Of a stretch of 64,000 bases of DNA, positions 1 to 13,300 are shown piece by piece; the first letter of the stretch is position 1; every line of letters begins with the position of its first letter. A program made the position numbers and the translations under genes. Source of the stretch: Mangifera indica (Eukaryota > Streptophyta > Magnoliopsida > Sapindales > Anacardiaceae). The notes under the pieces are model-generated. The model made no database searches, had not been told where the DNA came from, and saw only the letters and a program-made list of their open reading frames with translations. The DNA lies in NCBI RefSeq assembly GCF_011075055.1, contig NC_058139.1:17629584-17693583 (forward strand), given 5' to 3'.

Positions 1-1250
1 CTCAAATCATTCAAAATATGCTTTTAAGTAGGAATCAAATGCACTATACCTCCTAATGACTCTCTACTAAACGCATTAGCTACCATATTCGCCTTCCTAA
101 CTTCATAATTAATATGACAATAATAATCATTCACAAGTTCTACCCGTCTCTATCATCTCAAATTACTCTTTTTAAGTTAATAGGTAATGCCTTCAGATTT
201 TTTAGGCTAGCATCACAACAACCAATACAAAATCATGAGTTAGATGATACTACCCATAGTTCTTCAATTCCCTAAAAGCATTAGCCATCACTTTACCATA
301 TCGACCACCATTATCAAAAGGAATAGTTAACATCGATTAAAAACCAATCTATTATTATTATTTTTTTAGTTCTTGAAAACTCTTCTCGCACTCCTCGTCC
401 CATAGGAATTTGACATATTTCTTAATAGTAGAGTCAATGATGATGCAAAACTAGAGAAAACTTCCACAAATTGGCTATAGTAACCTACTAAGCCTAGCAA
501 AAAAATTTATAACTTTTATAACATTGCTTCAACCTTAAAAGGATCAACACTAATTCTATCTTTAATAACCTCCTGAGCTAAAAACACTACATTATAATAG
601 ATCATCAATTTGAGGGAGTGGAATAATTAGTCTTAATAGTCACCTTATTTCATGGTACCATTATTTCTTTTTCACAAATAACATCGAAGCACTTCAAGGT
701 GATATGTTAGGGCGAATGAAACTCTTATGCAATAAATCCAATAATTGAATCTTTAATTCATTCAACTCTAAAGGTATCATTTTATATGGAGCCTTTAAAA
801 TAAAAGTAGTTCCTAGCACTAAGTCAATTGCAAACTCCATTTCTCTATTAAAGGGTAAGCCAAGCAAGTCTTTTGAAAACACATGAGAAAACTTTTAAAA
901 ATAATGATATCCTCAAGACAAGTTCCAACATCCTCATTTGCAATTACAATAGCTAATAACCCTTTATAACCCTTCAAATATTTTATATCTTTAATGGTAG
1001 AGATTAAGGTAATATTGAAGTTTCACTTTCCATGAAATTGAAACCCCTGCTTCCCTAGGCAGTTGAAACATAACCTCTTCTATAAAAGAATTGATATAAA
1101 CATAATACATTGCTAACCCATTCATCCATACTATAACATCCAAAGTTGTACACGTCTAACAATAACATATCTTCATCAAATTCCCTACCAACAAAACTAA
1201 CCATGCAAGTTTTATAAACCATATCAATTAGTTTATCAACAACAGTGAAA
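1..1250 (-). pseudogene. Ty3/gypsy pol fragment, decayed
   Basis: Remnant of a Ty3/gypsy polyprotein read on the minus strand. The stretch at 694-882 translates to the start of a gypsy reverse transcriptase ([13 protein letters not shown], then a LNELK...[12 protein letters not shown] block) and lines up with the same region of the chromovirus at 45190-45370. Further into the frame, 480-520 reads LGLVGYYSQFVE, the conserved block just after reverse transcriptase, and 361-420 reads KFLWDEECEKSFQELKK, the RNase H entry. Stops and frameshifts are frequent, so it cannot be functional. The element runs off the left edge of the window and I see no LTR beside it. It is a gypsy remnant, probably chromovirus-related; the clade is inferred only from resemblance to the later element. 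Confidence 0.85.
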
Positions 1251-1544
1251 ACCCCTCAAATGACTAATAATCCTAAAGGGGGGTGAATAGGATTATTTAA
1301 AACTTTTTACCGAATTAGAAAAAAAACTTTTAAGCAAATTTATAATCAAGTACAACCAATAAAATAAGTTCAATAAAATATCCAAACAATTAAGCACAAA
1401 TTATATTCAAGAACGTATCAAAGCATATGTAAGCATAAACTATGTTTAGCAATTTATCACAAACACATAATACAAACGTAAAGTCTCTCGAACAAATATT
1501 TTATCAAAGTTAATCACTTAAGGAATTTTAACCAATATATTCAA
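1251..1544. other. AT-rich spacer, no gene seen
   Basis: AT-rich sequence between the gypsy fragment and the first foldback element. I see no open frame or RNA gene. The last nine bases, 1536-1544 (TATATTCAA), are the left target duplication of the foldback element. Confidence 0.6.
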
Positions 1545-2370
1545 GGCCGAAGGACTATTTCCCACCTAAACTATGTTGAATTCTCAAAGTTCCCCCCATT
1601 AACTATGGAAATACCATTTACCCATCCATGGCCAGTTAAATTTACCAGAACCCTAACGTCGAAAATTTTTATCTCTTTTTGCCTCCCTAAACTTTAAAAA
1701 CTAAAAGTTTTTCCAGCCTAAGTTTTAAAAAATGACAGTTTCACCCTAGGGTTTCGTTTTGAAATCTCTGATGACATCTCCGGCTCCATTATTGATGGCC
1801 TCTCCCTCTCGAAGCATCCTCTCCTTCCAGCGATCCCTTTTCTCTCATTTGGATGCTTGATCGACGTCGGAAAAGCCTTGGAAGATGAAGAACTTCATCG
1901 AAGAAGATGAAGATGAAGACGAAGACAACAACTTCATCTTCGTCTAGGAAGACGAAGAACTTTGTCTTTCCCGATGAAGTTTTTCGTCTCCCAAGGCTTC
2001 TCCGACGTTGATCGAACCTCCAAATGGGAGGAAAGAGATCGTCAAAAGGAGAGGATGCTTCGGAAGCTTCGGAAGGGAGAGGCCGTCGACAATGGAGTTG
2101 AAGATGTCATCGGAGATTTCAAAATGAAACCCTAGGGTGAAACTGCCATTTTTTAAAACTTAGGCTAAGGGAAAATTTTAGTTTTTAAAGTTTAGGGAGG
2201 CAAAAATAGATTATATTTTAGTTTATTTTTAATATTATAGAGAAAATAATGATTTTACCCTTATCACTGTTAATTTTAACTGTTCATAGGTGGGTAAACG
2301 ATATTTCCATAGTTAATGGAGAGAACTTTGAAAATTCAGCATAGTTTAAGTGGAAAATAGTCGTTTGGCC
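1545..2370. mobile_element. Foldback MULE-like element, subfamily A, copy 1
   Basis: An 826-bp element whose two ends are inverted copies: it opens GGCCGAAGGACTATTTCCCA and closes with AAAATAGTCGTTTGGCC. Flanks TATATTCAA (1536-1544) and CATATTCAA (2371-2379) match at eight of nine bases and look like a 9-bp target duplication, the size made by Mutator-like transposases. The arms continue inward (CTATGGAAATACC against its complement, then CCCTAGGGTTTCG against CGAAACCCTAGGG-type sequence) to a GAAGATGAAG/CTTCATC-rich centre near 1880-1985, so most of the element is one long inverted repeat. No transposase is encoded. It is the same family as 17770-18641. Assignment to Mutator-like elements is inferred from duplication size and long inverted repeats. 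Confidence 0.82.
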
Positions 2371-2379
2371 CATATTCAA

Positions 2380-4660
2380 ACAAAACAAATATTTAACAAA
2401 TTCTCAAATACATATCACAAATATATGATGCTCAAAGTAAATAGAGTAGAGAAAGAAAATGCTCAAGATTTATAGTGATTCAGAGTTTTCTCTTTTAAGT
2501 CTTTTATATCCATTTCTTCAAGCAATTCATTTAAAGTTTCACTAGTAAAGAATCTCTTCTTTATAATATTTTTTCAGGATTTTGTTCACGTTCACTAGTT
2601 AATTTAGGATTGCATTTAACTCAATAGTTATCCAGGATTTTACCCACGTTTGCTTGAATATAGAAAAATTGAATGTAAAATGCCTTTACAAAACTGATAC
2701 AAAGAATAAGTGCGGAGTGTCTCTCAATGATATGAGTTATAAGCTTTTGGAGAGAATTTTGGAGAAGAGAAGAGTATAAGATTTTACATTAATAATCTCT
2801 AATCTATTCCCCATCAAAGAGTTTTTAATTTATAGTTTTGGATGGCTAGAATGGCTCAAATGATAGTTGGTTGGAATAATGTATCCTTTGAACTTTGAAA
2901 ATGATGTTTTGACCTTAAAAACACAATGGGATAGGCAACCTATATTGAGGGACAAGTGTCCTCTTACACATTCCAACTTTGGTGGTTTTGAATTAAACAT
3001 CCAATAGTTGAATTTTTAAGTCATGCCACTTGAGGGATCGACATTCCTTTTACTAGGATGATGTCCTACTCTGCATCTTCTAGAATGCTTCAAACATGAA
3101 AGGACAAGCAAAGAACAAACAAGGGAATGGGCATCCCACCATGTTGATTTTATTGACCATCCCAAATTAGCTTTCAAATGCATTAGAGAGGGGACAAATA
3201 TCACGTAGTCGTCTTCCAATCTTGGATAAACGTCCCTTCATTTGAAACGAGCGTCCCTATCCATTTGATAAAAATTTTAGAGAGCTCTAGAATTGCAAGA
3301 ATGAGCATGGGATGAGTAGAGAAACCGACATCTTGCAAGAGAAGAGGGTCCTATATTTGAGGATGGGCATCTTGTATTTGAAAAATTGAAAACATAAATT
3401 TTGCCCATTTTTTGATTATAGTAATTTTATGTCATGAACTTAATTAGCTCATTAAATATTAACTAACAACTTTAAATTTAGTTTTGACATAATCTAAACA
3501 CCTAAGGGTCCAACAAACAATGGACATACTAAAATCCATAAACCAAAATATTTTGTAACTTTTCATATCTTATCAATAATCATACATAAATCTTATTGGA
3601 TTTAATTCTAAAATCCTTAATCTCACTAATCTTTAGCAAGAAACTAGATTCATGTCTTAAACTTATTAAACAACCTTTTTCCTTAAAGTCTACAAAATCA
3701 TATTTTAAGCTATAATACAATTTGTAACATCTTTGGTCCAATAGTTTGACCAACTATTAATATATTGTCCACTTTAAATACACAGTCCATTATGGTTTTA
3801 CTTCTAGGCCTTGTAACCTAAAACATGTCTTGGTAGTTTAAAGAGTTTATAACTTATTTAACCAATCTAATCTTAGCATCTTCAAGCGATGTGGGATGTA
3901 TACACATGCCCAACATCTCTCTTATGCTTTGTCGATAGAGTCTCACACTACCCTATGTACATTCAGGTATACTAGTCGTACATGCGTACCTTCCATCGTA
4001 GTTTATGAGTCATTGGTTAGTAGTACATGAACTTCATATGATCACTAGGAAAAACTATTGGGAAATTCTAAGTTCATCTCATATAGGCATGCATGACCTT
4101 GCACACGACCATACATGACCTAAAATATAACTATTCCGAACATGTCATAGTCATGCCTAACCTTGGTACAATCATTCATGATGTATGGAACACCAAACTA
4201 AGTTAATTGGTGCATAAGGCATTCAATTGATCTCAAGTCAAATAAGCACATACACCACTATCTATTAAATGATTTGTTCCATAGACACTAAGGTCACAAT
4301 CTATGTGGAATCCTATGATGAGTAGTTTAGTGAATATGCAAATATCAGTTACTCATGTATTGCACCAGATTGTTATAAACAACTTTGATATGTGATATCT
4401 GTCATTACCTCTCGATAGGATTATTCAACATGATAATAATCTTTCTTATTATTTGTGTCTTTAGTCAGAAGACATTTTAGAATGATAACTATATGTGCAT
4501 ATAGGCCCTCATGATCAAGATACACATTGATCTCCTTGTTACGATTTCACTATAGAATGAATATATATATATAGAGTAGTGAGGAAGATATGTTATATTA
4601 TTAATTATAATCATGATATTATACCCTAATATTATTACAATTTTAGCCAAAATGATTGGT
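2380..4660. other. Unassigned repeat-like sequence, no gene
   Basis: No convincing coding region. From about 2900 to 3370 variants of the words GACGTCC/GGGACG/GGGCATCCC recur, as often seen in long LTRs. The part from about 3480 to 4560, read on the minus strand, has a general resemblance to copia-type LTR sequence, including a TCCCACATCGCTTGAAG stretch near 3885-3900, but I could not define ends, a duplication, or a partner LTR. I treat it as probable retrotransposon debris. Confidence 0.4.
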
Positions 4661-7100
4661 TATGAAACACAACTCTATCAAGTGCAACCAACACAACATT
4701 GAGAAGAATAACTTCAAGGCCTGGGGAGACTACTATGCCTATTTTTAAAGTCTTACTTTTATCATATTGTCAAGTATACGGTGTTTTAGAATAATGCTTT
4801 GGTCTATTACCATGTTTTTGCTAAGAAAAAACAGTGAAATTAATTATGTACTATAACTTGAAATGTTTAAAACTGTGAGATTACAAATGAAGTGGGAATA
4901 GCTTAATTAATTAAATTTTGGTATTATTGTTTCATATTGCACTATGGATGGATTTTGGTGTATTCAATGTATTAAAATGGATTCTTTTTAGATGAATACA
5001 GTAAACATTTATTTCTAATTTCTTGGCTTTGAGGTGCTGCAATTATCTGATAAGGTTACTTATTCAATTCATAGCTGACAACATGTGTTACTTTACTGTC
5101 ATGTATACTAAATTTGTGGATATTGGTTCAACTGTTAATACCTTGTACCGTATTGTAATTGGTTGATTCTTATGACAAGGAAATGTTTGGTGAGTCAAAG
5201 AAGGAGTTTTATGCTCTTTGCTCTGACCTTTTTCCTATTCTGGGAAACAAGATGGGCAAACCATATGCAACTTTAGAGGCTGAGTTGCATTGCATAATAA
5301 ATGTCCCTCACGAATTTCACAATAAGTAAGGGAAAGCTTAATCTAGATGGGTTAAATGTTCTTCCTCCCGAGGTTTTCAAGTGCAGTATTTCCAGCAAAA
5401 TGGATTAGGTGAGGGTTTCTAACAGTGGCAGACCCAAAAATAGAATATAGAATGATTAATATTAAATAAAAATAAAAGTATATGAAAGTTGATTAAAAAA
5501 TAATGAAATCTAATAAGAGTAAATATAAAATTTTAGATGTTATTTTGATACTTTTAATATATTAAATTATTTATTTTTCAAATTTAAAAAATATTAAATT
5601 ATTAATTTTTTAAATTTCAAAAAGAAATTAACTACTCATTTTTCAACCTAAAATAGATTAAATGACCCTTTTTAACCTCTTTTTTACTCTATAGGATTAA
5701 CGTAAAGATATAGTAGAATAGTTATTATCTTCATTATAGTATCATCTTGTGCTAGAGTTTCGAGGTATTGTCGAATTCAATTGGGAAAAGCCTAAAATGT
5801 TAGTCTTAGCATTTTTTTTTTTTTTTAAAGAATGGTAGTAATATGTATGTTAAAAGCTGTATTCGTTTTTCTCGATCTTTCTCAAATATGGGGTCATAAG
5901 GAGTGCAATGGTTTTGTTCTTGGTTTTTCGTTGGAGGCTGACTTTTCTTAGTTTGCCTGTCCAGATGGTCCTCTTGGGCAACCAAGTCATATTTCTTTAC
6001 AATTGTTCTACTTCAATATACCTAGTGGTCCATCATCATAAATCAATTTGGCTTGTGTAAACCATGATTGAAAAAAAAAAAAAACTGAATTGCATTTTTC
6101 CTCCGTCCATGGTATAGACTATATTATTTCATTCAAACCTATATCTTTTTCTCTAAAAACAAAAATATTATAAAAATAAAATAATAATTTAAACATAAAA
6201 ATTCTGAAAAAATAAATAAATAAACAACCTATTTACAAATTAACTGTTTCAAGAAAATTTAATCTATCTTTTCAACTGCTCAACCTTATCCCTTTGGCTT
6301 TTTGACCAACCATCGAAAGTTTTTGTCTTCGGAGGAGTCAAACGTTGTTATTAAAAATCCATAAATATGCAAGAGAGATGACAAAGATAAGAGGAAACCT
6401 TTCGGGTGTTATTACTTTAAAAGGAGGCTGTCTTGGGTTTGATGATTACATATACTGTTGAGGTGAATGATAAGAGTGGGCACAGTTTAGGAGTTGTCGT
6501 TTACAATAAGGAATTCTCTTGGATCAATCTCAATTATTAAGGGGGTGGTTGACAACAATAGTAGAGGACTTCAACGGTGCGGGCCAACCATACCAGGAGA
6601 AAGGAGAGAGTGGTTATTTTGAAAAGTGGAATAATTAAAAAATATGAATTATCCCATCAAACGGTGGGAAAATGTTATTGGCCCCACCAGCATTGGTTGC
6701 GAAAGCATAATTCACTTAAAAAAGAAAAAATTATGATAGTGGACGCATCACCGACTCCCAATTAAGTACTATTACCGAAAAGTATTTATGGAGGAGATTC
6801 TATTTGATTTTCCTTACGTGCCGATCATAAGCCGAGGGGTATGAATAAACTTGCCAATGCAAGAACGCCATCTGAGAATTTGGGGCAAATGTTAAAAGAA
6901 GGTCGACTCAAAATTCCTGGGGCAAAATGAAAAAGTGAAACTCATTCGATGGAGGCCCCCAAATCGATTCTCGGTAGCATTCAGCACTTGGTGCTCTAGA
7001 TTCTGTTATCGATGAAACAAGGACCTATTCATTGGTTTCTTTAACATTGATGAAATCTGATATTTAAACAGAATAATATTTTACATAAATACTACCTAAA
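4661..7100. other. Intergenic, with a short coding-like patch
   Basis: Mostly AT-rich non-coding sequence. At about 5165-5330 on the plus strand one frame stays open with protein-like composition (DSYDKEMFGESKKEF..., then ALCSDLFPILGNKMGKPYA) before a stop; it has no recognisable start. I do not recognise the protein. A poly-T run (5811-5826) and a poly-A run (6068-6084) are present. The 62-residue frame at 6577-6765 shows no family features and is probably chance. Confidence 0.4.
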
Positions 7101-7355
7101 TTCAGTTTCCATCCATGGAGATGGAGATGGAGTTAGAACCTGGATCTTGAATCTAAGCACAAAAGCCAGCAAAGACTGGATTAGAGGAGACTCAAATTAT
7201 GACCCTTTCATAAAATCTTAGAACAGTTGAAAAGGCCAACAAGAGTGCACACTTAACCTATACGCATTTATACAAACTTCTCTATGCTGATGCTCCAAAA
7301 GTGTCCTCGAATATCTCAGATTTCCAAGCTTCCAAACCCCTTCTCCTTTTCCTCT
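7100..7355 (-). other. Probable 3' untranslated region of the CAMTA gene
   Basis: The sequence just past the CAMTA stop codon (7356-7358) should hold the 3' untranslated region, since the gene runs right to left. I see no unmistakable polyadenylation signal, so the left boundary is arbitrary. Confidence 0.4.
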
Positions 7356-10300
7356 TCAAGTGTCCATCTCAACCTCTCGGTGAAGTAATCCTTCGTATTC
7401 CAGCTGCATAATGTAAAAGTTGATCAGTATATCTATCTTATACACTTATATGTAACTTCATTAATTTTCATTCTAAAATCACTCACCCTTGCTTGATCAT
7501 GGGCCATCTTCATCCTCCTATATTCTGCTTGTGCTTTCTTTGACCGAAACAAGGCTTGAACCCGTATAACTGATCTCTCAACACGCTCTTCAGCTTGTTT
7601 ACGGCTGGTTTGATAGAAGTCTTCCTCTACATCACTATCTTGCTTCTGATCTCCAACTCCTTCAGCACCAGGATCAATTTTTAGACCACGGAAACCTTTT
7701 CTTTTTAATCGCCAGCGCAGAATTACTTTTTCAAGCACCCCAACTGACCATAGAATCTTACGATACTGCTTCCTAACATGGAAGCCCCGGAAGACAGACT
7801 GTATAAGAAAATAATGCAATGTAGTCAACTATTTTATCCTGTATCTTTCATATTAGTATATAACTTAAAGAGCATGTCACAGATAAGGATTTGGAAGGGA
7901 AATAGTAATGTGTAATTTAGGGTTAATAGTTGTTAACTACTTAGGTTCTCTACAAAAATTATGATCTGAATGTCAACAGACCAAACATGAAATTGGGCTC
8001 CAGGTCAACCATCAGAACATTTTATACACGTGCAAAAAGTTGAAAAGGAGATAAAGAATTACTTGGATTTTGACAGCTTGACGACGCATATTAAGAAAAT
8101 CTTTACGAATTTTCCATGTACGGAACCTATGTTGGATGCGGGCAGCAGCTGCCATTTTTTTCCGCATATTAAAGTTGTGGAATGCATGCTGAATCTTCAT
8201 TGCAGCAATTATACTTTGCGCTTCATCCTCAGGATTGGATAACTGAACTGCTTTAGCCTGTACTTTTAGTGAGTGCTCCCTGAATGCAACTTGAATACGT
8301 GCTGCTGCTTCGGCAGCATATCGATAAGCTGTCAAACTATCCTTCATATACAGCTCGTCCTCAGTGAGCTTCTGATTGTCTACAGTCTCAGTGGTGCCTG
8401 TTGGCAGTGTTCCAGTAATATTTCCAGCTATGGTCATATCATTGAACTGTGCTACTAAAGCCTGTTCAGAAAGAAAAGCTGCTAAGCCGTCATAGCCCTG
8501 CTTAGATGCAAGATCTGCAACGGTACATCCACCAGGATTTTCCGAAGTGGGGTCCGTGACTAAGTTTGGCTTCGCCCCAGCTGATAAAAGAGTTGCAACC
8601 ATTTTCTCCCTGCAAATGGAAATTATAATGCTTTGATATCCAACAGAAACAATCCAGAGGATTAGAAAAAAACCCTCAGAAAACAAAGTAGAATCATATG
8701 CTCCCTATCCATTTATGTAATGCATAAAGAATTCAACTGCCAGTTTTTTTTAATCTACATGTACCATCTTTATTTATATGTATTTTAGAAAAGAAACATA
8801 AGAAAGTAAACAGTGAGACAGAATACTACCAGAGAACACTTCTCTTAGTGGGTATTTTGAGCCCATCAGAAATAAGAAACAATAAAGAAAATCTCTTCAG
8901 CAAATTAATATGACATTAGTAAAACAGACCTTCCACAATATGCAGCCCAATGCAGAGCTGTCCACCCATATTTATCTCGAAAATCCAATGATAAGCCTGA
9001 CCATGAAAATAGATGGATAGCCCATGTGTATCCAAGAATAGCACACAAATGTATTACTCCTTGGCCTTGACTATCATATTCGGTGGTTTTACACCCTTCA
9101 ACTATTTTTTCCACAAGCCATTCCCTCATTTTGTTCTTCAAAGTGAATTCAAACAAACTGTCTTTCGCTTCTGCAACCGAAGTCTTGTTGTTTTCAACTG
9201 ATCTGTTCAAATAAGACCAACTACTGCAAATATGAGAGGTTTTCAGACTAAAATTCTTAGCCTCCTCCAGGGCATTTGGTGACACTTTACTAGAAAAGAT
9301 GTTAGGGCCCTTGGATGTAGAGAAAAGCAGATGAGCAAGCCTTGTCTGAAGTTGAAACTCTTCCCAATTCAACTTATCTTCTGATGAAATTACTGGCTCA
9401 TGCACTGAAGGAGCACGAAACTCAAAATTAAGAATTTGGCTGATAGGTTTATGGCCATCAATACTCATATATAGGTGTACTAAACCAGGAGAATGTGGTG
9501 ATACCAAACAGCGGTACACCCCAATCTGAACAACATCTGCAGGCACACATATATCACCACAGACCAATGACAGATTGGACTGGGAAAGATGTAAATATTC
9601 CTCGTGAAAAAATCCAGTAATTAGAATCTGCAACAGAAATTAAATCAAAATCAAGATATTAAAGTGCACATTAAAAATAGCTTCACCCCAGAAAAATAAA
9701 TCCAGAAAAAAATCAATATTATACACATCAGATAAACTGGATTAAAACTGCAACACGATGGCCTAAATGAATTTTCATGATCAAAACTGAAAACACAGAA
9801 ACAAAGATATTCAGTCCCAATCCTGTGTTTCCCGAGTTAAAAAAAAAAACACATGCATTCGAGCAGTAATGGACTAATAACTCACCCTCTACTCCAATGG
9901 AAACCAGAGATTCAATAAACCTCAAAATACATTGGTCTTCAGAATTCACACAGATAATGAAAACAATAATTGATCTTACAGGTAAAACATTAACAAACAT
10001 TCTCCCACCATGCTTAGGAGGAAGGACTCAGTAAATGTGCTTAAATTTTAAATGCTCCTAGTTTTGTTAACTAAATTATAAATGAGATTAGATGGTGAAA
10101 GTTCATACACTAAAACTCAGAGAGCATGGCAGTGAAAATGCATTATTGCAGACCTTTCTACTCAATAAGCCCAGCTTTAAAGGTTCATTGACATCTTTTT
10201 TCCCTTTTCATTATTTCTTAATAGTAATTCAGCATTCATCTCTGTTTACCAAGGGGTGATTCTACAAGTGCCAACTCAAAATGCACAAATCTTGATTGGC

Positions 10301-13300
10301 ATGTATTGTTCGGTTAGAGAAAAGCCTGAACTATGCAAAGAATCAACCTGTAATATTAAGATTTATCTACGCCATCAAGGACCAAGCCTGTTGTCACTTC
10401 TATTTAATTTTATTTTGAGAAAGTAAAAGGTGCAAGTCAATAGGACTACATACAGTCTGTTGAGAGATTAAAAATTCAAAAGACACTAACAGAGAATATT
10501 GGCCAAAAGAAGCACCTTTGTATTTTCAGTTGAAAAGGCCCATGCAGGTGCAACATCTGTTATGTTGAATATGTGATCAGAAATGGTATATTGCTGATGA
10601 CCAGATGACATTGGTGAATGAAACACAGGATCATCCACTGAACCCGGAGAGTCAGTCAAGATGTTGTTCATCCGTTTGCCTAAACTGTCCAGACTCTGCA
10701 AACCATCACTGGCCAAAATGTCCAGGGTATCACCAGCACACACTGAAAAATCCTTTCTCACTGTGTCTAAATTCACCTGACTCACCATTTTTTTACCATA
10801 AACTCCATCCAGAATATTGAAATGAGCATTTTCAATCCTAGCAATTGATTGAGTTAGATTACTAATAGAAGAAACTTCTGCAAATAAATCATATGCTGGA
10901 ACATAGCTACCCTGCAAAGACGAATTAGTATACTGTTAATTCTCTGCTAACATAAATACACAACAAATTAAGTGGTTCAAGAAAACTTAATGTTATAAGC
11001 TGTGCGATAATGGTGTCTATAACTAGTAAATTATTAAATACAAGTGCCACAGTGCATCAAATCAGCTAATCAACCAGGATAGTGAGCAACTGAGCAAATG
11101 TACCCTCAAACTGAAGTTACTATATGGATATTTTGTCTGCTAAATGAAAAAATTACCACATGAAAAATCAAGGGAACAAAATATAAGATACTTGACTTTA
11201 ATTGATGGCAAGCATATGAAACCTCTAAACAGCTACATTGTAGAGTAACAGTTAACTCCCAGTGTCAGTTTCTGGTTGATATTATGAACTACACATATTA
11301 ACCCAATAAAGAAGCTCCAAAAGTCAAATGATCAAAATTTAGTAATGATGAAAAATATCATGCTCAACCGTAGTAGTAATGTTTGAGGGCAGAAATGATG
11401 AGATTACTAATGCAGCGAAAGAACATAACAGAACTAAGATTATGAACAAGAATTTGACATGGCATGGAACAACTAGTTGAATAAAAAATTCTGAAGCATG
11501 AACAATCCAGCTTACATTGGTCATGGCCCCACTTATTGCAGAGTGATTTTGTTGGCCAAGGCATGAAACTTTGTCTGTCATCCAAAATATATAATATTGA
11601 GAGAATTTATAAATACGAAAGAACCCATAAAGTTATTGATTAAACCACTGCCTACCCAACAACTAGCATATTACCTCCACTGGTTTCAGTTGAATTATTG
11701 GAATCATTTGCCACCACGAGTTCTTCCCATTCAAGTGTATTGATTTCATGAAGTCTCAATTCATGATTTTGGACAGTTAAATTGTCATTTGGCTCTGAAC
11801 CAAGCTGAACTGAAATTCCCAATTAAATAATCAAAAAATGCAACTAATACAGAATTTAAAAAATTCAATCAAAATTAATTCAACAGCACATAACCAGCTA
11901 GTTCTTTCTCCCCAGCATAATATGCCTGACCAGCTCCAGAATCAAATTCTTCAGGTAAAAGCCATGAAGCAGGCTGGTCTGAGACTGAGCTAGAGTGTGA
12001 ATTTGGTGGTGTGGCTGGAGAACCCTGCAAATGTACCATTAGTGAACCACAGATTAAAATCAGACTCATGTGTATAGTTGTTCAGAAGCACTTTTCAGAA
12101 CACTTATGATTGGAAATAGAAATGTATAAATCAACTCATTCAGAGATTGCTTATTGAAAGTTTAATGACAATACATAAAACTGATAATATTACAAGCTCT
12201 AAAACCAATATCATACTCACAGCTGGAATTTAAGTGTTTCATGAAAAACAGGAATACTTGGTTCTGGTATACAGAAAAACTAAATCCAATTCTATCCAGG
12301 AGGTTTTTCACAGAGAGGACATAACAACCGGAACTTAAACTGCTTTTTCTGAAATTGGCTAAAATTAAAAGTCTTCATCAATGGCTAAGATAAGGCATTC
12401 AGGCTTTAAGTAAACGTGTAATCCTTGTATACAAAATCAAAATTCTGCGTTTGATACTAAACACAGTCAAAGGAAACAGCAACATATTAAAATGTACTGT
12501 AGGTAATGCCAATATTAAATTCTTATACATAACTATAGGTTAACGAAATTTATAGTATACACCAAGCAATACAATCTAATATCATTACATGAGAAATGAT
12601 CTTCCAGGGTGTAAGCAAACAAGATTCATACTTACATGTGGATTAGAATTATATAAATATTGTGAGCCTTTGGTTTTTGAGAAACTAAGCTGGAAATAGA
12701 GTGAAAAAAACAAAAAAAAAAAACTTCTGTTTTACTTCTAAAGTTGGAAGAAATTAACCACTATTGAAGACTACAAAAAATCAGTTTCAGATTGTCGCAA
12801 ATATTCATTTGGGTATCAATGACGTTCAAGGGACCTCCACACACAATGTCAGTGAGGCCTTCCATAATCCTCCCCTTTATTCTTGGGACTTTAATATTAA
12901 AAGCAAAAGGTTATTGAATAAGTGATATTAAACGCCACAATTTAGTAATTACATGATTTATCTACAGTTTATGTTTGGGTACAAGATTTCATACAGCTGT
13001 GCATTCCTCAGCACTTCAAGTTTGCATCTCATGACTCAAACTTTATTGATAAATATAAAACTTGGGGGGAATGAATCAATCCCTCACTAAGGTAAAATCC
13101 ACATATAGTTGCACACTTATCTAATGACTAACCGCATCAAAGGAAAGATGTCTCATAAAGCATTAAAATCAAATGCCTGCCAACATTATTCCAATGAACA
13201 ACCCATTCATAAGAAGCATTATTACAACTGATGAAATATCATAAAAACTACCTCCTGAGTTTCCCGATAATGAACAAGGACTATGTTTTCCAGACTCCTG

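Noticed and set aside
8030..8458. Plus-strand frames across the CAMTA IQ region
   Set aside because: Antisense shadows of exon 11.
9728..10000. Minus-strand frame between CAMTA exons 9 and 10
   Set aside because: Falls inside a CAMTA intron; no family features and the flanking exons splice cleanly without it.
11339..11585. Two overlapping minus-strand frames
   Set aside because: They cover CAMTA exon 8 plus flanking intron; only 11516-11574 is coding, in the frame that begins DKVSCLGQQ.
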